Part shown: positions 1 through 8,726 of the stretch, piece by piece
Position numbering within the stretch: position 1 is the stretch's first letter
Layout: each line of letters starts with the position of its first letter
Assembly (NCBI RefSeq): GCF_036231965.1
Contig: NZ_CP109499.1
Coordinates: 8,122,001 to 8,186,000, forward strand
Direction: 5' to 3'
DNA from: Streptomyces sp. NBC_01428
GTDB taxonomy: Bacteria; Actinomycetota; Actinomycetes; Streptomycetales; Streptomycetaceae
DNA: 64,000 bases
Made by a program: the position numbers and the translations under genes
The notes under the pieces: generated by a model
Told to the model about the DNA's origin: nothing
The model's database searches: none
Seen by the model: the letters and a program-made list of their open reading frames with translations, nothing else

Positions 1-1488
1 GTGTACGGCGACCGTGTCGGCGTCGTCGACGAACCCGACCAGCCGGCCGAGGTCTGGGAGGGACTGACGTACCGCCGTGTCGGGGAGCTGGCCCGAGCGC
101 AGGCGGCCGGGCTCGACGCGCTCGGCGTCCCGCACGGCGCGCGCGTCGCCGTCGTCTCGCCCAACAGCGCCCGGCTCCTCACCTCGTTCTTCGGCGTCAG
201 CGGCCACGGCCGGGTCCTCGTGCCGGTCAACTTCCGTCTGACGGCGGACGAGGTGAGCTACGTCGTCGAGCACTCGGGGGCGAGCGTCCTGCTCGTCGAC
301 CCCGAACTCGCCGACCGTTTCGAGGGCGTCGCCTGCAAGCACCGGTTCACCCTCGGTGCCGCGGCGGACGCCGAGCTGTACCGCTTCGGCACGGAACCGG
401 CACCGTGGGAGGCCGACGAGAACGCCACCGCGACGATCAACTACACCAGCGGCACGACCGCCCGGCCCAAGGGCGTCCAGATCACCCACCGCAACATCTG
501 GATCAACGCCACGACCTTCGCCCTGCACGCCGGTGTCACCGACCGTGACGTGTATCTGCACACCCTGCCGATGTTCCACGCGAACGGGTGGGGGATGCCC
601 TTCGCGATGGCGGGCCTGGGCGTTCCCCAGGTCGTCCTGCGCAAGGTCGACGGGGCGGAGATCCTGCGCCGGGTGGCGGAGCACGGCGTGACCGTGATGT
701 GCGCCGCGCCCGCCGTCGTCAACGCGGTGCTGGCCGCCGCCGGTTCCTGGGAGGGAGAGATCCCCGGCCGCGACCGGGTCCGCATCATCGTCGCCGGGGC
801 TCCGCCGCCCACGAAGACCGTCGCCCGCGTCGAGTCCGAACTGGGCTGGGAATTCATCCAGATCTACGGCCTCACCGAGACCTCGCCGCTGCTCACCGTC
901 AACCGTGCGCGGTCCGAGTGGGACGAACTCCCCCCGCAGGCGCGGGCGGAGAAGCTGGTGCGAGCCGGTGCCCCGGCCCTGGGCGTCACCCTGCGCACCT
1001 CCGCGGACGACGAGATCCTCGCGCGCTCGAACGTCGTCCTGGAGGGCTACTGGGAGCAGCCCGAGGAGACCGAACGGGCCCTGGCCGACGGCTGGTTCCA
1101 CACCGGGGACGGTGGATCGATCGGCGAGGACGGCTATCTCACGATCAGTGACCGCAAGAAGGACGTGATCATCACCGGGGGTGAGAACGTCTCCTCCATC
1201 GAGGTGGAGGACACGCTCTTCAGCCATCCCGCCGTCGCCGAGGTCGCGGTGATCGGCGTACCCCACGAGAAGTGGGGCGAGACCGTCATGGCCCTGGTGG
1301 TGCTCGCGCCCGACGCGGCGGCGACCGAGGACGAGCTGATCCAGTACTGCAAGGAGCGTCTCGCCGGGTTCAAGGCGCCGACCTCGGTCGAGTTCCGGGA
1401 CAGGCTGGCGCGGACCGCCACCGGAAAACTCCAGAAGTACAAGCTGCGCCGGCCGTATTGGGAGGGGCACGACCGGGGTGTCAACTGA
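1..1488 (+). CDS. AMP-forming acyl-CoA synthetase (FadD-like), 5' end cut by window
   Basis: ANL-superfamily adenylating enzyme, which activates a carboxylic (probably fatty) acid to the acyl-AMP and then the CoA thioester. Visible motifs are the P-loop-like YTSGTTARPKGV (residues 148-159), YGLTETSP near 289, the hinge DRKKDVIITGGEN near 384 and the C-terminal TGKLQKYKLR with the catalytic lysine. The reading frame is open from base 1 and the first residues (YGDRVGVVD) match an internal segment of the family, so some 20-30 N-terminal residues probably lie outside the window. The exact acid is not predictable. It ends before a perfect hairpin and converges on the SPW gene. Confidence 0.9.
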   Translation: MYGDRVGVVDEPDQPAEVWEGLTYRRVGELARAQAAGLDALGVPHGARVAVVSPNSARLLTSFFGVSGHGRVLVPVNFRLTADEVSYVVEHSGASVLLVDPELADRFEGVACKHRFTLGAAADAELYRFGTEPAPWEADENATATINYTSGTTARPKGVQITHRNIWINATTFALHAGVTDRDVYLHTLPMFHANGWGMPFAMAGLGVPQVVLRKVDGAEILRRVAEHGVTVMCAAPAVVNAVLAAAGSWEGEIPGRDRVRIIVAGAPPPTKTVARVESELGWEFIQIYGLTETSPLLTVNRARSEWDELPPQARAEKLVRAGAPALGVTLRTSADDEILARSNVVLEGYWEQPEETERALADGWFHTGDGGSIGEDGYLTISDRKKDVIITGGENVSSIEVEDTLFSHPAVAEVAVIGVPHEKWGETVMALVVLAPDAAATEDELIQYCKERLAGFKAPTSVEFRDRLARTATGKLQKYKLRRPYWEGHDRGVN

Positions 1489-1548
1489 CCTCGCCCGCGG
1501 CACCGGCAGGCCCGCACGGGTCCGGCGGGGACGGGTGCGGGCGCGACG

Positions 1549-1574
1549 GCCGGCCCGCGCTTCGGCGGGCCGGC
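1549..1574. terminator. Bidirectional hairpin terminator
   Basis: Perfect 10-bp stem GCCGGCCCGC with a 6-nt GCTTCG loop, lying between the convergent acyl-CoA synthetase and SPW genes. There is no U-tract, as is usual for Streptomyces terminators. Confidence 0.7.
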
Positions 1575-1621
1575 AGGACGGACTCTCCCTTCCTGGTTCC
1601 GTCTCGTGAGCCGGGGGAGTG

Positions 1622-2059
1622 CTACCTCCGGGCGCCTCTGGTCGCCGTCAGCGCGCAGACCGCTCCGAGGGCGACGGCGATCGCGCCGACGATGATGCTG
1701 TTGACCACCACACCGGTGTCCGGGCTGGTGCCGACGATCCACGGCGAGATGATCATCCACGCGCCCATCGCGCAGATCGCCCAGCTCAGGCCGTACATCC
1801 GCTCGGGTGTGACGGTGAACCCGAGCGCGAGTACCGCGATGGCGATGCCCATGATCAGGTTGTGCGTCGCCAGCGCGGGCTGGCTCGACGTGTAGTGCAG
1901 GATCCACGGTGACACGGCGCAGTACAGGCCGAGCAGGAACACCGGCCCGTCCACCAGCGCGACGTCGCGGCCGCCCATCACGCGGTCGTACCGGGCACGC
2001 ATCTCCGATGCGTCGGGGTGGCCGGTGATGTCGCCGGTGTGATGCGAGACGTTGGCCAT
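1622..2059 (-). CDS. SPW repeat membrane protein
   Basis: 145-residue integral membrane protein with two SPW repeat units, recognisable by SPWILHY (near residue 52) and SPWIVG (near 103), each at the end of a hydrophobic helix. Four membrane helices are apparent, after a polar 35-residue N-terminus. The family is common in actinobacteria and has no established biochemical role; it is often stress-associated. The ATG at 2059 has a GGAGGAGAC-type ribosome site just upstream. A GGGTAT hexamer about 77 nt upstream resembles a sigma-B-family -10 element. Confidence 0.85.
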   Translation of the reverse strand: MANVSHHTGDITGHPDASEMRARYDRVMGGRDVALVDGPVFLLGLYCAVSPWILHYTSSQPALATHNLIMGIAIAVLALGFTVTPERMYGLSWAICAMGAWMIISPWIVGTSPDTGVVVNSIIVGAIAVALGAVCALTATRGARR

Positions 2060-2135
2060 GACTCGTCTCCTCCGATCTGGTCCGATCCGATCTCCACGGC
2101 CCGACCGTGCCCGAGGGGCGAGCGGTCAGGACCGC

Positions 2136-2141
2136 ATACCC
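2136..2141 (-). promoter_or_regulatory. Possible sigma-B-type -10 (GGGTAT) for the SPW gene
   Basis: On the minus strand GGGTAT matches the -10 consensus of Streptomyces sigma-B-family stress sigmas (GGGTAC/T). No convincing GTTT-type -35 is seen at the right distance, so this is weak. Confidence 0.25.
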
Positions 2142-2286
2142 GCCAGTCTGCTCTTATTTCTCCCTTATGTGTAGGGATGTCGGCTACGAAAGGAGAAAGA
2201 GACCGGACCGGGCGCACGTCGCCTCCGCCGGACCGCCCCGTTCGACGCGTCCCGGGTCCTCGCGCGTGGCCTCCCCATGGGCGCCG

Positions 2287-2889
2287 TCAGACGGCGATGA
2301 GCAGACGGGCGATCGCGCGACGCGCGCGGGTCGGTGCTTGAGGGTCGCGGTGCAGCTGGATCGCCTGATCGGCCGCCAGGATCGCTCCGCCCAGCTCGAA
2401 GACGAGCTGGTCCACATCGGTCCGCTCGGGCAGCTGTCCGGTCCTGATGGCGGTGTCCAGTTCCGCCGTGACGTACGCCGTCCACGCGGTCAGCGCGGCG
2501 AGGACCGCGTCCCGGACCGGCCCGGGTCGGCCGTCGAACTCGCTCGCCACCGAGGTCAGGAAGCAGCCCCCGTGGCCCTCGTCCTCGGCCATGTAGGAGA
2601 TCCACTCGTCGAAGGCGCGCGCGAGCCGCTCCGTGCCGGGCCGCGCGCCGACGGCCCGCCCCGGCACCCGCAGCCGGAACCGCTCGACCGCCGTGTCCAG
2701 CGTGGCGAGCTGGAGCGCCTCCTTGCTGCCGAAGTGGCCGATCACCCCGGCCTTGCTCATGCCCAGGCCGGTGGCGAGACGTCCGATCGTGAGGCCTTCG
2801 AGGCCCTCGACCGAGGCCAGGGCCAAGGCGCTCCCGAGGATCCGGTCGCGGGTGGCGGCGGTTTCGGCGACGGACTTGCGGGGGCTCAT
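2287..2889 (-). CDS. TetR/AcrR family transcriptional regulator
   Basis: 200-residue TetR repressor. The N-terminal helix-turn-helix spans about residues 28-58 (TIGRLATGLGMSKAGVIGHF), followed by an all-helical ligand domain that cannot be matched to a known ligand by eye. It is divergent from the metallo-hydrolase gene at 3056, and a 12-bp perfect palindrome sits in the shared intergenic region, suggesting it represses itself and that gene. There is no ribosome site before the ATG; a TAAGCT hexamer ends exactly 6 nt before the start, so the mRNA is probably leaderless. Confidence 0.9.
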   Translation of the reverse strand: MSPRKSVAETAATRDRILGSALALASVEGLEGLTIGRLATGLGMSKAGVIGHFGSKEALQLATLDTAVERFRLRVPGRAVGARPGTERLARAFDEWISYMAEDEGHGGCFLTSVASEFDGRPGPVRDAVLAALTAWTAYVTAELDTAIRTGQLPERTDVDQLVFELGGAILAADQAIQLHRDPQAPTRARRAIARLLIAV

Positions 2890-2895
2890 GCGGAC

Positions 2896-2901
2896 AGCTT
2901 A
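2896..2901 (-). promoter_or_regulatory. -10 element giving a leaderless tetR transcript
   Basis: TAAGCT (fits TAnnnT) on the minus strand with 6 nt to the ATG at 2889. This places the transcription start on the A of the start codon. Confidence 0.4.
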
Positions 2902-2927
2902 ACCTCACGACCGTTCGCTTTTAGCTA

Positions 2928-2939
2928 ACGAACGTTCGT
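2928..2939. promoter_or_regulatory. TetR operator candidate (ACGAACGTTCGT)
   Basis: Perfect 12-bp palindrome in the tetR/hydrolase intergenic region, with a further CGTTCG half-site at 2911-2916. It lies just upstream of a TATATC -10-like hexamer (2944-2949) for the plus-strand gene, a position suited to repression. Confidence 0.55.
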
Positions 2940-3055
2940 CATCTATATCGGATCGGCGATGGGCCGGCCCGCGGGCTCCTCGCCCGGTGATCCTGCCGGG
3001 CCCTGCCACCCGCCCCGCTCCGCCGACGGCATCCGCGACCCCGAAGGGACTCATC

Positions 3056-3868
3056 GTGAAGATCCACCATCTCAACTGCGGCTCCCTGCGCACGATCGAC
3101 CGTGCGGAGGGGAGCCTGCCCGCCGTCTGCCACTGCCTGCTGGTCGAGACCGACCGCGACGGGCTCGTCCTCGTCGAGAGCGGGATCGGCACGGCCGACG
3201 TGGCGCGCCCCGAGGAGAACCTCGGGGCGGACTTCCTCAGCCGCGCCCGACCGGTCCTGGACCCCACCGAGACCGCTCTGCACCAGGTCACCGCCCTGGG
3301 CTTCCGCCCGGAGGACGTCCGGCACATCGTGCTGAGCCATCTCGACCTCGACCACGCCGGCGGACTCGCCGACTTCCCCTGGGCCAAGGTCCACCTGAGC
3401 GAGGCGGAGCACCACGCGGCGATGGGGGCACCCGGGGCCCACCCCGAGGACCGTGTCCGCTACCGCCCGGTCCAGTGGGCCCACCGCCCGCACTGGGTCA
3501 CGTACGCGCGGCCCGCGGGGGACCCCTGGTTCGGATTCGACGCGGTCCGTCCGCTGGAGGGGATGGACGCCGAGATCCTGCTCGTGCCGCTCGGCGGGCA
3601 CACCCGCGGCCACAGCGCGATAGCCGTCCAGGACGGCGGGCGCCGGCTCCTGCACTGCGGAGACGCCTACTACTTCCATGGCGAGATCGACCCCGACCGT
3701 CCCGAGGGCCATCCCGGAACGGACCTCCTCCAGCAGATCACCGAAGTGGACCGGCCCCTGCGGCTCGGCAACCACGCCCGGTTGCGGGAACTCGTGCGGC
3801 TGCACGCCGGCGAGGTCGAGGTCTTCAGCGCCCACGACCCCTGGGAGCTGGCCAGGTACACCGGCTGA
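3056..3868 (+). CDS. Metallo-beta-lactamase-fold hydrolase
   Basis: 270-residue MBL-fold enzyme. The metal signature appears as HLDLDH (His95, Asp97, Asp99, His100); the usual second His is Asp, a variant seen in lactonase/hydrolase members. Further ligands are probably in GGHTRGHS (about residues 182-189) and HCGDAYYF (near 201). The substrate is unknown; quorum-quenching lactonases belong to the same broad group. The GTG at 3056 is chosen over an ATG 69 nt upstream because GAAGGGA precedes it and the family-like sequence KIHHLNCG starts here. Divergent from, and probably controlled by, the TetR gene. Confidence 0.85.
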   Translation: MKIHHLNCGSLRTIDRAEGSLPAVCHCLLVETDRDGLVLVESGIGTADVARPEENLGADFLSRARPVLDPTETALHQVTALGFRPEDVRHIVLSHLDLDHAGGLADFPWAKVHLSEAEHHAAMGAPGAHPEDRVRYRPVQWAHRPHWVTYARPAGDPWFGFDAVRPLEGMDAEILLVPLGGHTRGHSAIAVQDGGRRLLHCGDAYYFHGEIDPDRPEGHPGTDLLQQITEVDRPLRLGNHARLRELVRLHAGEVEVFSAHDPWELARYTG

Positions 3869-4021
3869 ACCGGATCCGCGGCGCGTCGGCGCGGGTGGGA
3901 TCCGCCGTCGGAGCCGTCCCGGAGCCGGTCCCGCGGGCGGGCCTCCCCACCCGGCTCCGACGCCCTCCCGTACCGCCTTCCGGCATCCGCTCACCCGATT
4001 TTTGGAAGATCGCGCCCGAGG

Positions 4022-4049
4022 CAATCCGTGGAGGGCCCAGCTTCGGAAT
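4022..4049 (+). promoter_or_regulatory. SigK-like ECF promoter of the lipid operon
   Basis: CAATCC (4022-4027), 16-nt spacer, CGGAAT (4044-4049). The block GGCAATCCGTGG, 8 nt, GCTTCGGA recurs with the same spacing upstream of the ECF sigma gene at 10977. Known SigK promoters in mycobacteria (CCATCC ... CCGAAT, recalled) are similar. The predicted transcript would start about 40 nt before the ATG at 4095. Confidence 0.7.
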
Positions 4050-4094
4050 ACCACCGAGAGCTCTGACGAGGGAGCCGGGTGGGAGGAAACGACG

Positions 4095-5417
4095 ATGGAC
4101 AGGTCCGCAGACGCTTCTGGCGGCGACGCGGGGCGCGCCGGACGGCGAGAGGCGGGACGCACGGCCGTGATCGGCGGGGGAGTGGCCGGCCTCACCGCCG
4201 CGCACGTGCTGAGCCGGACGCGGTCCGTGGCGGTCTACGAGGCGGACGACCGGCTCGGCGGCCACGCGCACACCCACGACCTCGCCTCCTCCGACGGCCG
4301 GGTGCACCGCGTCGACTCCGGGTTCATCGTGCACAACCACCGCACCTACCCCAACCTCCTGCGGCTGTTCGCCGAACTGGGCGTCGCCACCCAGGAGTCC
4401 GAGATGAGCATGTCCGTACGGTGCGAGGGCTGCGGCCTGGAGTACGCGGGCGCGCGCGGCCCCGCCGGACTCTTCCCCCGGCCCGGCAACGCGCTCCGCG
4501 GTCCCTACCTGCGCATGCTCACCGAGGTGCCGGCCTTCCACCGCGCCGCCCGCCGGCTGCTCGCCGAGGGCACCGAGGACGGCGAGGACACCCTCACCCT
4601 GGGCGAGTTCCTGGTCCGGCACCGCTTCTCCGCCTACTTCACCCGGCACTTCATGACCCCGCTGGTCTCCGCGGTCTGGTCCTGCGACGCCGCCACCGCC
4701 CGCCGCTACCCCGCCGCCTACCTGTTCCGCTTCATGGACCACCACGGCATGCTCTCGGTGCGCGACTCACCGGTCTGGCGCACGGTGACCGGCGGCTCCC
4801 GCTCCTACGTCGACCGGCTCGCCAAGCAGCTCGACGCCGTGCACACCTCCGCCCCCGTCCGGGCCGTCCGCCGGCACGCCGACGGAGTCGACATCACCAC
4901 CGAGGACGGCACCACCGCCTCGTACGACTCCGTCGTCATCGCCGTCCACCCCGACCAGGCACTGCGGCTGCTCGCCGACCCCAGCGAGGCGGAGCGCGAG
5001 GTGCTCGGCGCGTTCCGCTACTCGCGCAACGCCACCCTCCTGCACACCGACACCACCCTGCTGCCGCGCGCCCGCGGAGCACGCGCCTCCTGGAACTACC
5101 TGATGCCCGACTGCGACGCCGGAGCGGACCGCGTCCGGGTGAGCTACGACATGAACCGCCTCCAGCGGCTCGACGCACCCGAGACGTACGTCGTCACCCT
5201 GGGCGGCGGCGACCGGGTCGACCCGACCCGGGTGCTGGCCCGCATGGAGTACGAACACCCCGTGTACACCCCCGAGTCGGTCGCGGCACAGCGCCGGCTC
5301 CCGGGCCTCAACAGCCACGTGACCGCCTACGCCGGGGCCTACCACGGCTGGGGCTTCCACGAGGACGGCTGCCGCTCCGGAGTCGAGGCGGCCGCCGCAC
5401 TGGGGGTGACCTGGTGA
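4095..5417 (+). CDS. FAD-dependent amine-oxidase-type oxidoreductase (COG2907)
   Basis: 440-residue flavoprotein. It has a dinucleotide-binding GGGVAGLTAAHVL motif near residues 26-38, then YEADDRLGGHAHTHD, and a C-terminal FAD-contact segment GAYHGWGFHEDGCRSGVEAA. COG2907 proteins cluster widely with DUF1365 and cyclopropane-synthase-type methyltransferases; members are implicated in fatty-acyl desaturation or modification, including furan fatty acid synthesis in proteobacteria. That role is inferred here. The ATG at 4095 follows GGGAGGAAACGACG; a longer open frame upstream lacks support. First gene of a five-gene operon, overlapping the next start by 4 nt. Confidence 0.9.
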   Translation: MDRSADASGGDAGRAGRREAGRTAVIGGGVAGLTAAHVLSRTRSVAVYEADDRLGGHAHTHDLASSDGRVHRVDSGFIVHNHRTYPNLLRLFAELGVATQESEMSMSVRCEGCGLEYAGARGPAGLFPRPGNALRGPYLRMLTEVPAFHRAARRLLAEGTEDGEDTLTLGEFLVRHRFSAYFTRHFMTPLVSAVWSCDAATARRYPAAYLFRFMDHHGMLSVRDSPVWRTVTGGSRSYVDRLAKQLDAVHTSAPVRAVRRHADGVDITTEDGTTASYDSVVIAVHPDQALRLLADPSEAEREVLGAFRYSRNATLLHTDTTLLPRARGARASWNYLMPDCDAGADRVRVSYDMNRLQRLDAPETYVVTLGGGDRVDPTRVLARMEYEHPVYTPESVAAQRRLPGLNSHVTAYAGAYHGWGFHEDGCRSGVEAAAALGVTW

Positions 5418-6145
5418 CCGCGGCCCCCGCCCTCTACCCCTGCACGGTCGCCCACATACGGACCGCGCCCCGCCGGTACGCGCTGCGCCACCGCACCTAC
5501 ATGTGGCTGACCGACCCCGACCGTCCGCCGGAACTCCCCCTGCTGCTCAGGCCGTTGGCCCGGTTCGACGCCCGTGACCACTTCGACGGGGACCAGCCGA
5601 CCATCCGCGCCGGCCTGGACCGGTACCTCGCGTCGCACGGCATCGACCTGCTCGGCGGCGACGTGACGATGCTCGCCCACGCCCGCGTCCTCGGCCACGT
5701 CTTCAACCCGCTGACCCTGTACTGGTGCCACGACCCGGACGGCACCCAGCGCTGTGTCGTCGCCGAGGTCCACAACACGTACGGCGAACGGCACACCTAC
5801 CTGCTCCACCCCGACGGCAGCGACACCGCACGGACCCGCAAGGAGTTCTACGTCTCGCCGTTCTTCCCCGTCGACGGCGCGTACCGGATGCGGCTGCCCG
5901 AACCCGACAACCGGCTGAACCTGACGGTACATCTGGAACGCGAGGGAACCCGCCCCTTCACCGCGACCGTACGCGGAACGCGCCGGGCGGCCACCGTCGG
6001 CGCGCTGCTGCGTCAGGCGCTGCGCCACCCCTGGTCCACCGTCGCCGTGTCCGCCGCCATCCGGCTGCACGGCGTCCGCCTCTATCTGCGGGGACTGCCC
6101 GTGCAGCCCCGCACCCCTCGTCGAACCCAGGAGAACGTGAAATGA
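5414..6145 (+). CDS. DUF1365 family protein
   Basis: 243-residue DUF1365 (COG3496) protein, recognised from the N-terminal ALYPCTVAHIRTAPRRYALRH and the core GHVFNPLTLYWCHD, VVAEVHNTYGERHTYLL and KEFYVSPFF. Biochemical function is not established; it almost always accompanies the COG2907 flavoprotein and a CFA-type methyltransferase, so it probably serves the same lipid modification. The GTG start overlaps the upstream stop (GTGA) and its own stop overlaps the next ATG (ATGA), implying translational coupling. Confidence 0.9.
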   Translation: MTAAPALYPCTVAHIRTAPRRYALRHRTYMWLTDPDRPPELPLLLRPLARFDARDHFDGDQPTIRAGLDRYLASHGIDLLGGDVTMLAHARVLGHVFNPLTLYWCHDPDGTQRCVVAEVHNTYGERHTYLLHPDGSDTARTRKEFYVSPFFPVDGAYRMRLPEPDNRLNLTVHLEREGTRPFTATVRGTRRAATVGALLRQALRHPWSTVAVSAAIRLHGVRLYLRGLPVQPRTPRRTQENVK

Positions 6146-7410
6146 GGACAGCCGAGTCCTGCCCCGTCGAGACGCCACGACAGGACACCGACCCGGTCAG
6201 CTGGCCGGACGTGGTGACGCGACCGGACGCCTCGCGCGCCCGCACCGCCGTCACCCGCGCCGTCCTGCGCCGAGCATTCGAACGCCTGCCCCTGCAGGCC
6301 CGGTTCGCCGACGGAACCCGCGTCGGCCTCGGCGGCCCGGTCATCGACATCCACGACCCGGCCGCCTTCCACGCCCGGATCGGAACCCAGGGACTCATCG
6401 GCTTCGGCGAGTCCTACATGGCGGGGGAGTGGGACGCGCCCGACCTGGTCGCCGCGCTCACCGTGCTCGCCGGGAACGCGGCCGGACTGATCCCGGCCCC
6501 CCTCCAGAAGCTGCGGGGACTCTGGGCGCTGCGCCGGCCCGACGTCCAGCGCAACACCCCCACCGGCGCCCGCGACAACATCAGCCGCCACTACGACCTG
6601 TCCAACGAGCTGTTCGCGCTCTTCCTGGACGACACCCTCAGCTACTCCGCCGCGCTCTTCCGCGGCTTCCCCGCCACCTGGGACCTCCTCCCCGCCGCCC
6701 AGCACCGCAAGATCGACCGACTGCTCGACCTCGCCGAGGTCGGACCCGGCACCCGCCTCCTCGAAATCGGCACGGGGTGGGGCGAGTTGGCCATCCGAGC
6801 CGCCGGACGCGGAGCCCACGTCACCTCGCTCACCCTGTCCCGCGAACAACGCGACCTGGCCCGGCAACGCGTCCGCGAGGCCGGGCTCGACGACCGCGTC
6901 GCCATCGAACTGTGCGACTACCGCGAGGCCGTGGGGACCTACGACGCCGTGGTCAGCGTCGAGATGATCGAGGCCGTGGGCGAGGAGTTCTGGCCCACCT
7001 ACTTCGCCGCCCTCGACACCCTGCTCGTCCCCGGCGGCCGCGTCGCCCTCCAGGCGATCACCATGCCGCACGACCGGATGCGCGCCTCCCGCGACACCTT
7101 CACCTGGATCCAGAAGTACATCTTCCCCGGCGGGCTGCTGCCCTCCGTGGAAGCCGTGGAGGACGTGACCCGCGAGCACACCACCCTGCGCACCACCCGC
7201 AGGGACGCCTTCGGAGCCCACTACGCGGAGACCCTGCGCCTGTGGCGCGAGCGGTTCACGGAGCGGGCCGACGAGGTCGCCGCCCTCGGCTTCGACGAGA
7301 CCTTCCGCCGCATGTGGACCTTCTACCTCGCCTACTCCGAGGCCGGGTTCCGCTCCGGCTATCTCGACGTCCAGCAGTACCTGTTCACCAAGGAGGTCCC
7401 CACCCCATGA
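6142..7410 (+). CDS. Cyclopropane-fatty-acid synthase-family SAM methyltransferase (first copy)
   Basis: 422-residue class I SAM methyltransferase of the CFA synthase / mycolic-acid cyclopropane group, acting on acyl chains of membrane phospholipids. An N-terminal lipid-binding region (about residues 1-140) precedes the catalytic core: SRHYDLSNELF, SAM-binding LLEIGTGWGEL (about 206-216), VSVEMIEAVG and the aromatic C-terminus. Whether it makes a cyclopropane, a methyl branch or a furan precursor cannot be told from sequence. AGGAGAA precedes the ATG. It differs from the next gene (Thr in place of Cys in the glycine motif; MIEAVG rather than MGEHVG), so the two are distinct paralogues. Confidence 0.9.
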   Translation: MRTAESCPVETPRQDTDPVSWPDVVTRPDASRARTAVTRAVLRRAFERLPLQARFADGTRVGLGGPVIDIHDPAAFHARIGTQGLIGFGESYMAGEWDAPDLVAALTVLAGNAAGLIPAPLQKLRGLWALRRPDVQRNTPTGARDNISRHYDLSNELFALFLDDTLSYSAALFRGFPATWDLLPAAQHRKIDRLLDLAEVGPGTRLLEIGTGWGELAIRAAGRGAHVTSLTLSREQRDLARQRVREAGLDDRVAIELCDYREAVGTYDAVVSVEMIEAVGEEFWPTYFAALDTLLVPGGRVALQAITMPHDRMRASRDTFTWIQKYIFPGGLLPSVEAVEDVTREHTTLRTTRRDAFGAHYAETLRLWRERFTERADEVAALGFDETFRRMWTFYLAYSEAGFRSGYLDVQQYLFTKEVPTP

Positions 7411-8726
7411 GCACCGCGCCCGCCGCCCGCGCCGTCCGCCGCGGCGCCGCCCAACGGCTCGCCGCCCTGGCCGAGGAGGCGCTCGGCGGCCCCCTCCCGC
7501 TGCGGGTGCGCGCCTGGGACGGCAGCGAGGCCGGCCCGCCGGACACCCCCGTCGTCGTGGTGCGCTCGCGACGCGCCCTGCGGCGGCTGCTCTGGCAGCC
7601 CGGCGAACTCGGCCTCGCGCAGGCCTACGTCACCCGCGAACTCGACGTCGACGGCGACCTCGCCGTGGCGCTGCGCGTGATGTGGGCGGCCGCCCGCGAA
7701 CGCGGCCTGCACGCCCCCCGGATCGGCCTCGCCGACCGGGTCCAGGCCGTCGGCGCCGCCGTACGCCTCGGAGCCGTCGGCCCCCGGCCGCCCACGCCCG
7801 CCTCCCAGGCCCGCCTGCGCGGCGGCCTGCACAGCAGGTCCCGCGACCGGGCCGCCGTCAGCCACCACTACGACCTGTCGAACGCGTTCTACCGCCTCCT
7901 CCTCGACGAGACCATGGCCTACTCCAGCGGCTACTGGACGAGCGAGGACCCCGGCTTCGGGCCCGCCGACGCCCAGCGCGCCAAGCTGGAACTGATCTGC
8001 CGCAAGCTCGCCCTCGTGCCGGGAGCCCGGCTCCTCGACATCGGGTGCGGCTGGGGATCCCTCACGCTCTACGCGGCCGAGGAGTACAAGACCCAGGTCA
8101 CCGCCGTCACACTGGCCGCCGAGCAGGCCGCGTACGTCCGCGAGCAGGTCCGCGAGCGCGGGCTGGAGCACCTCGTCGACGTGGTGTGCCAGGACTACCG
8201 GGACATCGAGGGCGGCGCCTACGACGCGGTCGCCACGGTCGAGATGGGCGAGCACGTCGGCGACGCCGAGTACCCCGCCTTCGCCGCCGCCCTGCGCCGT
8301 CTGGTCCGTCCCCAGGGGCGGGTCCTCGTGCAGCAGATGTCCCGGGGATCGGTCGCCCCGGGCGGCGGCGCGTTCATCGAGGCGTACATCGCCCCCGACA
8401 TGCACATGCGGCCGCTCGGGGAGACCGTCGGACTCCTGGAGGGCGCCGGACTCGAAGTGCGCTCCGTGGAATCGCTGCGCGAGCACTACGTGCGCACCGT
8501 CGCCGCCTGGCACCGCACCCTGGAGGAGCGGTGGGACGACTTCGTGCGGCTCGTCGGTGAGGAGACCGCCCGCGTGTGGCGGCTGTACCTCGTCGGCGGG
8601 GCGCTCGCCTTCGAGGAGCGCCGCATGGGCGTGGACCAGATCCTCAGCGTGCGGCCCACACCCGACGGGGCGGCCGGGATGCCGGCCGTCCCGCACACCT
8701 GGTACGCGGAGACGGACGAGCGATGA
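7407..8726 (+). CDS. Cyclopropane-fatty-acid synthase-family SAM methyltransferase (second copy)
   Basis: 439-residue SAM methyltransferase of the same superfamily as its neighbour but a separate subgroup. The SAM motif is LLDIGCGWGSLTL (from residue 209), preceded by SHHYDLSNAFYRLLLDE and followed by ATVEMGEHVG. The C-terminal part holds REHYVRTVAAWHRTLEERWD, typical of CFA synthases that close the ring on unsaturated phospholipid acyl chains. ATGA overlap with the upstream gene and a clear AAGGAGG site. Having two methyltransferases suggests either two successive C1 transfers or two products. Confidence 0.9.
   Translation: MSTAPAARAVRRGAAQRLAALAEEALGGPLPLRVRAWDGSEAGPPDTPVVVVRSRRALRRLLWQPGELGLAQAYVTRELDVDGDLAVALRVMWAAARERGLHAPRIGLADRVQAVGAAVRLGAVGPRPPTPASQARLRGGLHSRSRDRAAVSHHYDLSNAFYRLLLDETMAYSSGYWTSEDPGFGPADAQRAKLELICRKLALVPGARLLDIGCGWGSLTLYAAEEYKTQVTAVTLAAEQAAYVREQVRERGLEHLVDVVCQDYRDIEGGAYDAVATVEMGEHVGDAEYPAFAAALRRLVRPQGRVLVQQMSRGSVAPGGGAFIEAYIAPDMHMRPLGETVGLLEGAGLEVRSVESLREHYVRTVAAWHRTLEERWDDFVRLVGEETARVWRLYLVGGALAFEERRMGVDQILSVRPTPDGAAGMPAVPHTWYAETDER

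Noticed and set aside
3678..4094. Upstream extension of the FAD oxidoreductase reading frame into the hydrolase gene
   Set aside because: It overlaps the confident metallo-hydrolase gene, contains the ECF promoter, and a strong ribosome site precedes the ATG at 4095.
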